A DNA stretch of 64,000 bases from Spinacia oleracea (GCF_020520425.1 NC_079491.1:558001-622000), one strand, 5' to 3'. Shown: positions 1 through 12,799, numbered from the stretch's first letter. Numbers and translations are program-made. The notes: generated by a model not told the origin, from the sequence alone.

Positions 1-1659
1 CTGTTACACAAACCACTAATAATTTAATTAGGAACTAACTAAAAGTATGGGAACTCTAATGATGCAAGTTTAAATATATTCTTGCCTTGACAACAGTCCA
101 ATTATCATACGCGCCAGGGGACCAAGGGTTAGGGCTGAAGAGGCGTCTTGGTATCCCATGTGGAACATTTTTGGATGGAATGTAAGAAGTAGCTGTCCAT
201 ATTAGAACCATAAGTGGAACTCCATAGTCTGCTATCAAACTTCGGAGCCAACCTGGTAGCCATATGATTGTGCATGTTTCAGTACCACTTTTAAAGCATC
301 AATATATGACAAACACCACATGGATTTGAACCCAAAAATTGAACACATACATTATAAGCTGAAAATAACATGGCTAAATGCTAATTACCTGATCCATAGC
401 GCCATGATCTAGCCTTTCTGCTCCTTAATGCAGTCAGTATAAGTCCAAATGAAAGGACCAAAGCAAACATTCCATTTGCAAATCTCCATGAAGGCAGGAA
501 TTCTGTCAGCTTTGGATTTTCCCGCTTAGGTATATAGAATTCATCCACTAGTCCCTAAACCCATCAAAAAACATTCACCACAAAGTCACAAACTGAACCA
601 TCACTAAAAAGTGGTACATAAAGTTTTTCCCAAATTATCTCAACTTCTCCAAATCCAACCTCAGTGGAACTAATAAACAATTAATTAATACATAAATATT
701 AGATTACTTAATTGCATTTCTATATGGGGATTATGGGTCCATTGAACTGGAAGTTTTGGACCACAAAAGTTTTGTTATATAGTATCAATAAAGTGTAGAG
801 TAGTATCATAGAAAGTGTGCATATATTCAACTTTTCTCACCTTAATAGCTTGCTGCATGAAGAGCATGGCTATTAGAAGGCCAAACAATTCTCCGGCCAA
901 ACGGGTGAACCGGTTGATAATGGAGCAAGCTCCTAAGATTGCCATAAAGAACAACAGAAGCGATGTCCACACACAAACCCTGATAACATAATTGAGAAGA
1001 AAATGATCATTCAAAACACTTGCTCCTACAAAATGAAGTGTAAAATCGGCGTAAAATCAAATTGCTCACCATCCAGCCCAAGCTAAGAAGAGATTCCGAC
1101 CTAATTCAGGGCGGTCTTTTGCAAACTTAAACATGAATGTGTACATTATTACAGTCGGTTCTGCAACTCCTAGGATCAGAAGTGGTTGACCACCAATGAT
1201 AGAGTGTAAAATGCCACAAATTGCAGTTGATGCTAATGTTTGCACTGCTGTTAGGACTCCGTCTACAAATCAAATCCAAACTTTCTAATTTAGCATACTC
1301 AGCTTAATTAGTTAGCTATATTTTGACAGCAACAAATTAATCAAAGATTAATACCTGTTTCTCTGTCAAGCTGTTCACCAAAGGAAATGACAGGGATTGC
1401 AGAAGCAAAGAAAATATATGTGGTGGGAGCTAATATCCTGAATCATTTTTTTTAAAAAAAAACAAAAAAAGGTATGAACTTTGATGAGTCAAACACAGAA
1501 TCAGCAGAAAGCAACAGTGAGAAAGAATCCAGAAAAAACAAGTATAAAACAAAACCTGTATCCTGCTTTGATTCCACTGGTCCAGTCCTGTTTGTAACAC
1601 AGCAATCTTCCTTTGAGATCATTTTTAATACCTTGGAATGGTATAAATGTCTCCTCCAT
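1..1659 (-). CDS. BOR1: Boron (borate) transporter, BOR family, 5' part only
   Basis: Membrane exporter of borate (SLC4-like/HCO3- transporter fold) that loads boron into the xylem or pumps it out of cells. The first ATG is at 1659-1657 and the product opens [18 protein letters not shown], a BOR hallmark. Exons on the minus strand: 1659-1556, 1437-1355, 1262-1070, 979-841, 554-389, 252-86; the next exon begins beyond base 1, since the window starts on its acceptor AG. All joins keep frame. Family signatures seen: [62 protein letters not shown], and [20 protein letters not shown]. Only the N-terminal membrane helices are present. The last visible intron uses a GC donor (86/85). BOR1 or a close BOR paralogue is likely; the C-terminus that would decide is outside the window. 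Confidence 0.95.
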
Positions 1660-1663
1660 TGCT

Positions 1664-1708
1664 TCAAGATCTAGCCTTTTTCTTTGCAAAGTTTATCACT
1701 TTCAGCAT
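1664..1708 (-). promoter_or_regulatory. Upstream ORF ending four bases before the BOR start
   Basis: An ATG at 1708-1706 opens a 14-codon frame (MLKVINFAKKKARS) that stops with TGA at 1666-1664, four bases before the main ATG at 1659. BOR1 translation in Arabidopsis is known to be repressed under high boron through 5'-leader uORFs, so this frame may do the same here. Whether it lies in the mature leader or in a leader intron cannot be told without cDNA. Confidence 0.5.
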
Positions 1709-1764
1709 ACAATATTTGGATCCACTACTCCAAAATCACAGGAGCAGACTAAAATGCGAATAAT

Positions 1765-1770
1765 TTACAT
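1765..1770 (-). promoter_or_regulatory. AUG-stop (ATGTAA) minimal uORF in the BOR leader
   Basis: On the minus strand ATG at 1770-1768 is followed directly by TAA, about 105 bases upstream of the BOR start codon. AUG-stop elements are known to cause boron-dependent ribosome stalling in the leader of the boron channel gene NIP5;1, and uORFs act on BOR1. The hexamer could occur by chance; its place in front of a boron transporter makes it worth noting. Confidence 0.45.
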
Positions 1771-2010
1771 GACTTTCCTAGATTTACTGGTTTCAAATAA
1801 ATCAGCTGGGGTTGAAAGAAATAGACATGAACATAGAACTAACAAACCCCCAAAATAAAAGCTGGATTTTTAATGGTTCTTCATTAATAATGGAGTAGTT
1901 AGAAGCAAGCAAAGTGGCAACGAACAAACAGAAACACCCACAAAAACCTTTTTGAGGAGGAGGAGAGGCTTAAGGTTAACAAGTGAAGGGAAGTAGGAAG
2001 GAAAGCTCCA

Positions 2011-2020
2011 AATATATACA
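2011..2020 (-). promoter_or_regulatory. Possible TATA box of the BOR gene
   Basis: The minus strand reads TGTATATATT here, about 355 bases upstream of the start codon. A pyrimidine-rich leader (TCTCCTCCTCCTC around 1960) follows, with a potential leader donor AAAAG/GTTTTT near 1950. This fits a transcript starting near 1980. Confidence 0.4.
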
Positions 2021-2040
2021 GCTTCATAAAGGAAATATAA

Positions 2041-5000
2041 GTTGAAAATGATTTATAAAAAAAAAGGTGACAAATAAGTTGTTGAATAAAACAAGCAAAA
2101 TGCGGGTCAAAACCTAAACAATGATTTTATATAAAATACTACTCCCTCTAAGTTAACTCTGCCATTATCATTTATAAGATGCTGTTTTTGTTACATTATA
2201 CATAACACATGCATTATTTTCTTTGTTAGATGCATTGGAAGGAGGCTAGCTCTATTTAGTAATTACTCACACATGATATGCATAAATATTCGGCGGGTGA
2301 CGCCAACATTTAGGAGAAAAACAAAACAAAACTAATATTTCTGTCAACGGCTTTGAATTATCTTACAATTTGTTAGTATTAAGTACAGTACTTTGGTTTC
2401 ATAATGTCTGCCCATTTTGTATGGTTATTGATTAGTCACATACACCCTCATTTACAAAGAAAGCGACCATTTTGTCGCGTTATTAGTATAAATTACACTA
2501 TCAATAAGATCACAAGTAAAATAATTTGAATCAAGCAAGAATAAGTATGACTGAAACTGATAAATTAACCTAGTCCGAAAAACTACTCACCTGAATATGC
2601 CTTGAGCTGCGAACCCGAACCCGAACAGAATAGCCTGACTAATCAAGTTCTATTAAGTGTATCCTTTAATAATACGGAGTACTAATCAAGTTGGTCTACA
2701 TGAGTAGATTCTAATCAGAGCTTACCAGAATCTAGTCAATCAACCATAGTACCCTGCATTGCAGGATTTGTCTCTGAGCAGAAACTTATAACAAATGCTA
2801 ACAGCATTTCAGAAAACACTGTCTTTATCTCTTGTGCACAAAAACTTCGTTCACACTTGTTTTCATTTATGTTAAACAAAAGAACCAAATTATCCCTCTT
2901 TTTTTTTATTGATATAGTTCTGAAATCTCGATTTTTTTCTACAAAGACGGAGTACTACTAAAACTAAAAACATAAATATCCCTACTGCAAATGGCCCCTT
3001 TAAAATGCTTCCCCTGTTTTCTAATGTGAAATTAAGGCAGTAATCCAACAAGATAGCTTTAACAAATACTATAATTAACACTAGTTAAAAATGGAAAAAG
3101 GTTGAACATTTGATAGGGTAGACGGAAGAGTTTGGTGACATGTCCTTTGCCAGTTCAAGACAGCTTCTACTGATATCATGATCTATGATGAAGCATCCTA
3201 GTTGCTGCTGCTGCTACTATTTTAAAGTTTCCGGCTTTTCGTCTTGACAAAGCTAGCACAGAAAGTAGAATGAATGACCGTATCATTGCTTAATCACACT
3301 TAATCTCTACTTAGTAGTATCAAATTGTAATAGGCAATTAAACAATTAACAAAAATAACCTTGTCACAACTTCATGAAAGGTCGGTTGATATATTAATCA
3401 CAAATTCATTATCATCTTCTCAAACAGTTCCTGTCACAAGAGGCTTAAAGTCAATATTATAGTTTCAGTGTTATTGTAGCATTACCAATGAGATCGTCAA
3501 CACAACTTAGTTTAGTATTATAAACTGAGATACTATGTATGTGAAATCATAAATTCGGATTTCCCTGCCATACTTTACATTTTGTACCGACATTGTCGCC
3601 TACAGTACGTTAATCATACACGTTTCAGCAAAATCTCAGCCTTTTTTCAAAGAAAAGACGGTTTTAAATTCTGAAAATCTACTTCATACAAAATTTCAGA
3701 AAATGCTCAACTGTTTCAGATTTTAAGCCATGAATGTTCTGAAAGACAACCATAAATTCAGAAACCATGCTGATAGATTTTTGCTACATATTCACAGACT
3801 AAATACTGAAATTTCCAAACTGCTGTTTACTTGATTGTGAATTTGTTTTCCATTTCTTAATAATCAAACTTTCAATCAAGGCAATCAGTTCTACAAGGCA
3901 GATGAAGCTGATCAGTAGAAATCTTAAGCACTATTACAATCTGTCTACGAGTAAAGTTGTGTCTTTCTGTTCCTAATTGAATAATCAAAAGGTGAAGTAA
4001 ATTGCTTTGTAAGGTCACTTATTGCCAAAAACTACAAAGGTTGCTTAGTACTGCATCAAGCCATAAAATACTGTTGTATGAAATCCCAAGGAAACAATAC
4101 AACTCATTGTTAATTAATCGCGGTATCTTGTTAAACGAGTACCTAACCACGTGGGGAAAAGGGAAAGTTGGCTTCTAAACCACTTTCTCTTATGACATGA
4201 TAAACACCACACATACCTTAATTAAGTCCTTAACAGAAACAAGAAACTCCAAGCAAGGGCTGTAATAGAAATTCTGGAAACCCAGCATCTTCCAGCAGAT
4301 TCTGGATCACCTACTTTTCTTTACCTTTCCTCCATTGTCTTTTGTGGTCTTTTTTAAAGGAATTCTGAAAAGAATTGGCTGTTACAAAGTGTTTCTTTAC
4401 TTACCAACCAACAAAGATAATACATCTCCTACAATAAACTAATTAATCTAGAAAGAAAGCAAATCATAAACCTGAATTATGCAATCTGAAAGTAATCCTC
4501 GTACTGTTTGCTATTTATTTAATTCGGAGTAGCTACTTAATTTCATGATGTCAATACCCTTGAGCAAGATTATTTCATCCAAATGTTACCACTAATCAAG
4601 GCTTAACTTAGATGTACAAAGATACATTCGAGAGAAATTAGCATGAACGAGCAATAGAAAGAAAGAGAACTAGGCCAAACCCAGAAATTCTGGGTTCTGA
4701 TAGCTCAAAGCTTGAAACATTGAATCTGTCTGATGAAAACACTTGCCCCCGGTGCAATTTAAGACTGACCTACGGTGACTCGGTGAGGCGTTTTAAGTTT
4801 TTAACACTCATAAGTCAGCTGTTCCAAAATTGACATCTTAAAGAGTTATAGGATTATACTCTATTGATTTCTTCATTATGAGATTACTAATAAAATATTT
4901 GTTATTACCTTCTGAATTAATAGTCGCTGTATAAAATAATACAGTAAAATTAGTAACGCGATAACGTGACAATAAAGTCCGAACAGTGGGAGTATACAGC

Positions 5001-6480
5001 CTACAATTTATGGTGTTGAGTACTTCAGTTAAGAATATGGGGCTCATTTTACTGTTGAATAATTGCGCATTGGGTTGCATACTTTGAATTGATTTTGCCA
5101 ACTCATTTTACAAGTCCCCTTTAGTAGGTGACTCTGAAAACTAGCAAGTACAAACTGTATTAATTATATTACAATTGAGATTCGACTTTGACCATAATTG
5201 TCTCTAATTATCAATTGGATTAAGCGTAGCTGTCTCGGTACACCTTCCATTACTTAATTAGGTATGAAATGATTATCTGTTGGACAAAGAGGATCAAGAG
5301 AGAATGTCTATTAAGCTAAAGCATAAACATAACCGAACAAGTAATTTTGTGGCAGTTCCAAGTGACATTAGAAAGGAAATGAAGTAGAATAGAGACTACA
5401 TTTCCTAATCGCTTTGTTGTTGATCTAACCATTTCTTTTAGAAAATGAAGAGGATCCCTACTCTGTATCAATAGCCTAAATCAACTTCCAATTCATAGAT
5501 GCCCATAAACATCAGTAGAAATGGAAGAGATACAACATTTCCTTACGTTTGTTTTCACCACCAATACTAATGTACACCCAAGTTGTCCCTAATCACAACG
5601 TTTCTTACCAGTATTCAATAGCAGCATTCTTCCCTAATCACAACTTCACATCGTTTCCTACCAGTATTCTTAAGACTGTTAAGACACTTAGACCTAAGCA
5701 GCAGTTTTGCAATCCACATTTATCTTGGATCATCAACGATTAAAGATGCTCAAGGTCAATATTAACCATTGACAATTCAAAGGAAATATGAAGTTCCATC
5801 AATACTTCAATCTCCAAGGATTAAATTTTTCCCTCCTGATTCACGTATCAAACAATTATAAACTCCCGGTACTACACAATATGAACATCCCCAATACTGC
5901 ATTGAGCACCATAGTGCATAAAATTCAAGTCAAAGTGGTGAAACTATACAATTCCTTTCATTAAAGCCATAAATGAACCCCATATTCATTGACAGAACAC
6001 AAGGGAAATAAAGATAATTGCTTTTCACTAATGCTTCAGTTTGATCTCTAAGGATTCTAATCACTTATACCATCTTACTTCAAATTGACCACCTACATTA
6101 ACTTATTACAAATCCATTCTCTTATTCCAAGACAACAAATTGCTGCAAATTCTCATATGTTGCTGTTTCTGGAATCTAAACATGGTTAAATGCTAACTTA
6201 ACAGACCCTAAAGCTATCATCCAATCCAATAGAACAAGACAATTTGAACAACCCGAATATCTGAATAAGCATTATAAGCAAATACTAAATCATCATGGGA
6301 GAAAACAACATTTCATATCAGGCAAATCAACATTAATATATAAACCAAATCTGCTGAAAACTAGTTCATTTCATTTAATCCAAAATGAATTAAGAACAGC
6401 AAAAGCTTTCTCAAATCCCAGATCTAGATCAAAAACAAGATAAACGTTCCTCCTAAAATCAAAACATATAAACCAAAATT
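2041..6480. other. Gene-free stretch between BOR and RPL27A
   Basis: AT-rich DNA with no reading frame that resembles a protein on either strand. It holds one half-MITE end (TACTCCCTCTAAG at about 2143) and several TACTCC/GGAGTA scraps. The last 400 bases are probably the 3' flank of the ribosomal protein gene. Confidence 0.6.
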
Positions 6481-6505
6481 GCAATAAACTAAAAATGAAA
6501 AATAC

Positions 6506-6949
6506 TTAGGCAGTGAGAAGCACAGCGCCACCATTCTCCTTGATCTTCTTTTCAGCGACCTTAGAAATCAACTTAGCCTTAACAACAACAGGCTGAGAAT
6601 TAGGCAAAACACCCTTACCAAGAACCTTAAAGAACCCAAACTGAGTGACATCAATAACTGGAGCCTTGCCTTCTTTTTTGGCCTTCTCCTTGACATCTTC
6701 AGGAACCATAGACCAGAGTTTGTCGATGTTGACGATGGGGCAATGGAACCTGTTCCTCAGCTTGTGAAAGTAACGCATACCGACCTTACCGAAGTAACCA
6801 GGATGGTACTTATCGAACATGATTCTGTGGTGGTGCATACCTCCGGCATTACCACGACCTCCGGGATGCTTTCGGTGCTTTCCGATACGACCGTGACCGG
6901 CGGAAACGTGACCTCTCTTCTTCCTGTTCTTCTTCAATCCGGTCGTCAT
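6506..6949 (-). CDS. RPL27A: 60S ribosomal protein L27a (uL15)
   Basis: Structural protein of the large cytosolic ribosomal subunit. A single uninterrupted frame of 147 residues, the usual plant length (about 146), starts [20 protein letters not shown] and contains the uL15 glycine/histidine-rich stretch [16 protein letters not shown] near residues 28-43, with the family C-terminus ending GGAVLLTA. The N-terminal third is strongly basic, as expected for rRNA contact. The lack of introns is normal for some plant copies of this gene. The overlapping plus-strand frame at 6743-6997 is a shadow. Confidence 0.97.
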   Translation of the reverse strand: MTTGLKKNRKKRGHVSAGHGRIGKHRKHPGGRGNAGGMHHHRIMFDKYHPGYFGKVGMRYFHKLRNRFHCPIVNIDKLWSMVPEDVKEKAKKEGKAPVIDVTQFGFFKVLGKGVLPNSQPVVVKAKLISKVAEKKIKENGGAVLLTA

Positions 6950-7017
6950 CGCGTTTTCTCTCTCCTCTCTGGGAAATGGGGAAAGGGTTTGGAGTGAGGA
7001 ACGGCAGAGAGGGAAAT

Positions 7018-7123
7018 ACTAGGGTTTTTCAATATGTTGTTTTTATAGGAACGTTATTTCTGGACTAGGGTTTTATTCATGGACTTTAGAGGGTGTAAAC
7101 TGGTTCACTTAGCCCAAGCCCAT
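7018..7123 (-). promoter_or_regulatory. RPL27A promoter with telo-boxes and site II motifs
   Basis: Read on the minus strand, AAAACCCTAG-type telo-boxes lie at 7074-7065 and 7029-7018, and two adjacent site II elements (TGGGCTTGGGCT) lie at 7122-7111. This pairing is the known signature of plant ribosomal protein and translation-related promoters bound by TCP and telo-box factors, and supports the gene call and its direction. Confidence 0.75.
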
Positions 7124-8859
7124 TTGTTTTGCTGGAAATTTATTCTGTAAGGCCTTATTGCCACTTTCACATTTTAATTTTTAATTAGGTTGATGAATCA
7201 TTTTACAAAGTTATATTTTTCTAATATGTTTTTTGATTAGGTTGATCAAATCATTTTAACCTTGGTGTTACACAAAAAACAAAAACAATGCCACAAATTG
7301 ATGATATAAATTAATAAATGGTGTCGGTCACATAGTAAACTCTATTTTTCTAGGAAGGAAACTAACACAACGTATACGGAGTAACTTTAATCGTATTGTG
7401 TTCTCCAAAGAGCAACTCTTCTCAAAATCTAAAAAAAAGGTGATAAGTTGGAATCTAGCTCAATATTAAGTGAAAAAAGGTTGAGTGGTGTGGACCAATA
7501 AGAAAGGGGGATTACGCTCACAGCTCAATTGTACTGGTGATTAGTTTGCAAACCTACAACGATTATCGATGAAGAAGGAGAGCAGAACATAATGTCCATC
7601 TAGGCATTACTAACGATGTTTCAAGAGCTTTCTCATAACCACTTCATAAAATTTATAAAATATATTGTAGGCCATGTGAGTTATTAACACGTGGTTAGTG
7701 ACAGAGTGCACTAAGAAACAATGTCACCTCCAACCTGTTTTTAAAGACCAACACCTCTTAACGGATGTTGAGATCACAAATTCTAAATCTTTTACATTAA
7801 TGAATATTTTATGATCTCAGATTTATATCCCGCATCTAAATTTCCAACATTTAATTTGGAATCACTAAAACAGAGTTTAAGATGGAGAACCAGAATAGTT
7901 GATCATGTGCTGAATTATGTATTAGGGGAAAATAAATTTATTAGAGGAATACAATAGCACGTTTGAGGAAATCTATTCACAAACCCACTAAAATATGGAT
8001 GGATTGAGTATTTTCCCGTCTGAGTCTCAAAATTACTTTTTACACCTAAGAGATACTGCTTGTATACCTAGAGAATTGCATGTTTTAGTTCGGGGCAGGT
8101 TAATTAGACTCAGGTAATTGCATGTTTTAGGTTGGGCCGGGCCAAGTCATAAATTGAGTGAATGCATGATAATTACTTGCATCACAATGTGTTGATAGAT
8201 CATTTCTTGACAAGATGGCTTAGGATTCACTATTTGGCCCATGATTACCTTCTTTCTTAGGATTAAAGCAGAGTAAATTGTATCAAAATATGCATGATTT
8301 ACTTTATTTAGAAAGGTAGGGCAGATTAGACTGTATCAACTTACAGTAAATTCGTTCCCCAAGCACTACATTTTGGAAGTCTTCTCTCTTTTTCAATTTC
8401 AAAAAGTCAATTGTTTTCCCTCCTTAAATTTCCTCCATTGATAGTTGGCATGCAATGATTTTATCAGGTGCCTTTGCTTTGGGACTAAGGCACTAAAGAG
8501 AAGTTGATGCTAAATTACTCTCTCTCGCGTCACAAGTCTTAATCCTAATCTCCTTCATCCACAATAACCCTCCCATGAACTCTTTTTTCATGCTTAATGA
8601 TGCTCTGATCGAACCTTAATCATTCAAAAAACTAAAGAGTAGATGAAACATCACATATTCACATGTCCCACTTTATTGAACAGGAATTTTGACAAGTTAT
8701 CTGAATTCCAACAAAAGTTAATCCTGTGTAGTACTCCTAGTTAACTCACTACTAGTAATACTTGAACAAAGATAAAATGTGATTAACTCTGGTATTGTAG
8801 GAAGTACATCATATTGCTTGTCGATAAAATGTGATTAGCCTAATACTATATAGTATAAA
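7124..8859. other. Gene-free stretch between RPL27A and the GDSL gene
   Basis: No credible coding frame. A short segment at 8451-8486 is the 3' flank of the GDSL gene and has a diverged copy at 12236-12271, part of a local duplication. Confidence 0.6.
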
Positions 8860-10306
8860 TCAGGAATACCAAAACTGCTCAAGCTTAATTTTCGGGGTAG
8901 AATAATGTCCTTTCTGTATCCTTTTTGCTACTACATGATTAGAAGCTTCAGCATAATGAACTCCATCCCAAACTATAGACTCTGATACATTTCTGCAGAT
9001 GCTAAAGCCCGGTTGCCCACACGTTGCGTTCCTGTCATAGAAGTATGGAGCTCCACGACCACAACAAGCTGCAAATGGATTCTTGAATCCTAGTATGATA
9101 ATTAAAAGTCATAATACAATTAACTCAATAATAATCCTGCAATAAACAACTTAAAAAAGAGAAAAAAAGTTGAGAGAAGTATATATTACCATATTTTTCA
9201 GGGTTGGCAAAAAGGCTGTACTTTACAGAATATACATCAACATACACAATAACAGCATCCTTATAAACCAATCTTAGATCTTCAGTAAGTATTCGGAGCC
9301 CCTTATTGAAGGTTTTTGCTACTCGGTTATGTACACGAAGACATCCAACTCGATCAAGATCACTGCTTTTATGGGGATGTAGGGCAAGTTCTTTGGGTTG
9401 ACAACCCAAGGGACCTGTGTTGTGGATCCAGAAATTTCTCCCTCCATATTGGTAGATTGTCTGTATTTATATTATTGCAACCACCTTAAACATGAGCCTA
9501 AATTAGTGCCAAAAACTGAATGCATAAGATGAGATTTGAGAGCTTAATTACCTGCACTGCCAATCTAATTTCTTCAACAAAAGATGGGATCTGTTTAGCA
9601 ACAGGTCTATAAGTTATGTTTGACGCGTATAAGGCAACTTGTAGATCGTTTTGTCCAATATCAATCATGTAAAGTGCACTTCGGAACCCTTCTTCATTGA
9701 TTAAGTCTCTTGATCCTGCACATTATATAAGTCATCAGTAATATTATGGACTTGTTAAATATAGGATTGCATAAGGAAATATTACTAAGAGAACGAGTTT
9801 TACCAAGTGACAGGAGCTCAAGTGACCGGTTTTTAAAGTGAATGAACTGACGAACTTGGATACTCAATGCAAAAGGAACAAACTTGGGAAGAAGGGTTGC
9901 ACCAGAGACTGCAAAGTTAACTCCACTGCTAAAATTTGGTGACAGCGAATCCAAGTATGGGCTCAGATAGCTCAACTTCAGGTGCTCACCTGTCAGAAAA
10001 CAAAATTTGATGTTCTAAACTTGATAAAAAACAAAATAAAAGATATAATGTGTACTTACAGAAGAAGTCAATGATAAGACGACCATCGCCTAATCGGCCA
10101 GTGCCCCTGTGGAAGAATGTAATGCCATTGGGCAGGCCAATTGGAAGTCCAATACCAGCTAGCACTCCACCAGTATCTGAATTCGAGTCTCCAAAATTGA
10201 CAAGAAGGGGCCTTCTCTGACTTTCAACACCATTTGAGAGTGTTGATATCAGTAGCAGTATGTTAATCCAGCACCATATTGCATTCATCCTAATCTCCAT
10301 TACCAT
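8860..10306 (-). CDS. GDSL esterase/lipase (SGNH hydrolase), secreted
   Basis: Serine hydrolase of the large plant GDSL family, expected to cleave acyl or acetyl esters outside the cell. Five exons on the minus strand: 10306-10060, 9989-9804, 9715-9552, 9460-9190, 9089-8860. They join in frame to 365 residues, the family norm. An N-terminal signal-like segment ([13 protein letters not shown]) precedes block [13 protein letters not shown] (Ser41), block [12 protein letters not shown] (Gly112), block III DIGQND (Asn167), and block V WDGVHYAE (Asp331, His334). The segment [16 protein letters not shown] is typical of the FUCOSIDASE/ENOD8-like clade. All catalytic residues are present, so the gene looks active. 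ATGs at residues 3 and 7 are alternative starts; the first was taken as the longest. The physiological substrate cannot be inferred. Confidence 0.93.
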
Positions 10307-10814
10307 TAAAGAAACTCACCTAATTTCAAGCTTTGCTTATCATCTTTGTCGGTGCATTTTTTCTCCTAAATGCAGCAATTTGGCAAGTGGATAGAATTAT
10401 TTTTAATAATTTGTTATGGAATTCAAAATTTGGCTCTGCAAAAGAGGGTTTGGTTTCTCCTTTGTCCTTAAATTAAGCTCAAATGAAACATAAACAACAA
10501 TAGAATGAGCACCTTACAAGTTACAATACTACAGAAGTCTACTATGAATTTTAAATAATGCAGTAGATGTAAAGAGCCACATGGGTGCAAACAAAAACTG
10601 TACTTAGATGTTTAAGATAACTCTTCTATGCAAAACTTTAACTTTTAAATGTCAAAATGTATCATCAAAACTATGCTAAACAAGCTTAGGAGGATATCGA
10701 TTGCATCTGAAGTACGGAAAGGATTGTTTTTTTTTATAAAAAAAAAATAAAAGAAAAGGAAAGGATTGTTTTTTTTCCACAAAAAAAGGGGAAAAAAGGA
10801 AAAAAAACCAAAAA

Positions 10815-10839
10815 TGCGGTGAGCGTGGATCGAACACGC

Positions 10840-10882
<43 letters not shown>

Positions 10883-10887
10883 CCCGC
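10815..10887 (-). tRNA. tRNA-Phe (GAA), copy 1
   Basis: The minus strand folds as a standard cloverleaf: acceptor GCGGGGA, D-arm GCTCAGTTGGGAGAGC, anticodon loop CTGAAGA with anticodon GAA, and T-arm GCGTGTTCGATCCACGC, 73 bases without CCA. The G5/A68 acceptor mismatch is, to my knowledge, a normal feature of plant cytosolic tRNA-Phe. A CAACAAG motif directly 5' fits the CAA start motif of plant tRNA genes, and T-runs 3' serve as Pol III terminator. No intron. Confidence 0.96.
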
Positions 10888-10974
10888 TTGTTGATAATTT
10901 TGTATATTATATTACATATTCTTATTTATTTATTACGTTGTTAATGAAAAATCAGAAAATTAAAAACAAAAATT

Positions 10975-10999
10975 TGCGGTGAGCGTGGATCGAACACGC

Positions 11000-11042
<43 letters not shown>

Positions 11043-11047
11043 CCCGC
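10975..11047 (-). tRNA. tRNA-Phe (GAA), copy 2
   Basis: The same 73 bases as copy 1, without a change. It also has CAACAAG immediately upstream and a short T-run downstream. It starts 160 bases from copy 1, a spacing that suggests tandem duplication. Confidence 0.96.
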
Positions 11048-12235
11048 TTGTTGACATCAGTTATTCTTTTTCATAATTGATAGAAAACAAACAAATTAAT
11101 AACTGTAATTACAGAGGATGAAGCCGATCAAAATTCCGGCCTTTTGCAAATCGAACATGATACAATGGCTCTTTTGTATTTTTGTTAAAGAGGGAAGAAA
11201 ACTCCAAAAACTCAGCAAAAGCAGTTAACCAAATAGTTCTGACAATAAGACATTGGAATATCATAATTATAAAATAAAGTAATTTTAACCAATTATTAGA
11301 TTTGACAAACAGAGATTAAAATGTTTAAATGTGACTGATCATATTACTTTCAAATAATCTGAGGCAATCATATTGAAAATGAGGGGGCCAAAGTAGATGC
11401 ATAATAGATTAATAGCGATAATACACACTTTCTGCATTAGACAATTTTGCATAGTTTATTACTCCGTATTAATTGTAGTTTATCATCTGTCAAATTCTAA
11501 ATGTCTCATGCCAATAAACTCAATGATGGAAACAGACTAGCACCTACAAATCTTTATAAACTTGTGGGATACTTTAGTCTTTAACTGTGTCATCACTTTC
11601 AACTTTCAAGATTGTCTTGCGCTTTGCTTTATTTTGGGTTTGGCATTATTCCCCTAACTTCCTACTTCGTATTATTGTTTCGGCGTATGCTAAAAGTAGA
11701 ATATGCATCCATTCTCAATTATGAAGTATATTCTATTCATCCTGGACAAGATTCATGTGTAACAAACCATGCAGAAAGACAGGAAGTCCAAGTAAGGTTT
11801 CATCATTTTTCTGTACGGAATGCAACTTGCAAGACTTAGGTTTCATCCTTTTACCTAATTGTTCTATTTAACTGCCCCTTGTCTAAACTTGTTGAATATA
11901 ATTTGATCCATATCTGAATTTATCTGTTTCTTAATTGACCTCATTGGTCTTAATCTAGACTTATTTCCCTACAAACTCTTAATTTTATGGGTGAAAAAGA
12001 CAAGGTATTATTGTATGTTATCCTTTACAGCATGAAACAACAGCGTATCACAAAGTTAGAAGAAAAAACAAAGGCTATTGGGAGGAATATCTACGTGATA
12101 GAGATCGACAACATATATAGTAAATCAAAGAACGGATCTTGAATTCCAGCCTTACCTCATTTAAGTTCATGAATATGCCTTTCCTTTCCTTGTGGTGTCC
12201 ATCATCCCTTTGCATTTTGCTGTTGAGAGTTGCCC

Positions 12236-12770
12236 TGCAATGATTTTGTCTGGTGCCTTTGTTCTTTGACTATTTGAACTCAGAAACTGACAAAATAGGG
12301 GGAAATTAAGCTTGATTAGGTAAACTTGATTATCATAGATTACATAACATAAGTTCTAGGCTGCATTTGGTTGGCCCTACATAATATAATGATCTGAAAT
12401 CAACATTCAACAATCTCTACATTGTTTAAGACCCCCTATTAAAAGTTCAGATAGTCTGAGAAAAATGAACTTAGGACTTCCTCCCCTTCATCTAGACATA
12501 ATAGTAATATATTAGGACTAGTTATAGGCTAGTAATATTTCATATTAAAATCATGTAAACTGTGTAGAAACTCTTTAACATTTAAGTGTGACAGATTGAG
12601 ACAATATAAGAACTCTTCATGCTTGGGACTTCGGAGCTGAGTATAATCTAATGTTGTGCAAAAAATAAATTGGTTGTAGATAAGATGACTCACCTGGAAA
12701 GCTAATTTAAGTCTTTGGTAACCGGGATATTTTGAACAACAGGCTTGTAGGTTAGATTACTATACATGTC
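12236..12770 (-). pseudogene. Remnant of a second GDSL esterase copy
   Basis: At 12768-12703 the minus strand encodes YSNLTYKPVVQNIPVTKDLN, which aligns with [20 protein letters not shown] from exon 3 of the GDSL gene at 8860-10306, and the remnant keeps the exon's 3' splice donor (TTCCAG/GTGAGT). A stop codon follows the aligned part in that frame. At 12236-12271 lies a segment matching the real gene's 3' flank at 8451-8486 (about 30 of 36 bases by eye). Both matches are in the order and direction expected for a tandem copy that has lost exons 1, 2, 4 and 5. Confidence 0.7.
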
Positions 12771-12799
12771 TGTAATCTGTATGATATACAATATTTTTT

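Noticed and set aside
6743-6997. Plus-strand frame of 84 codons
   Set aside because: It is the antisense shadow of the RPL27A gene.
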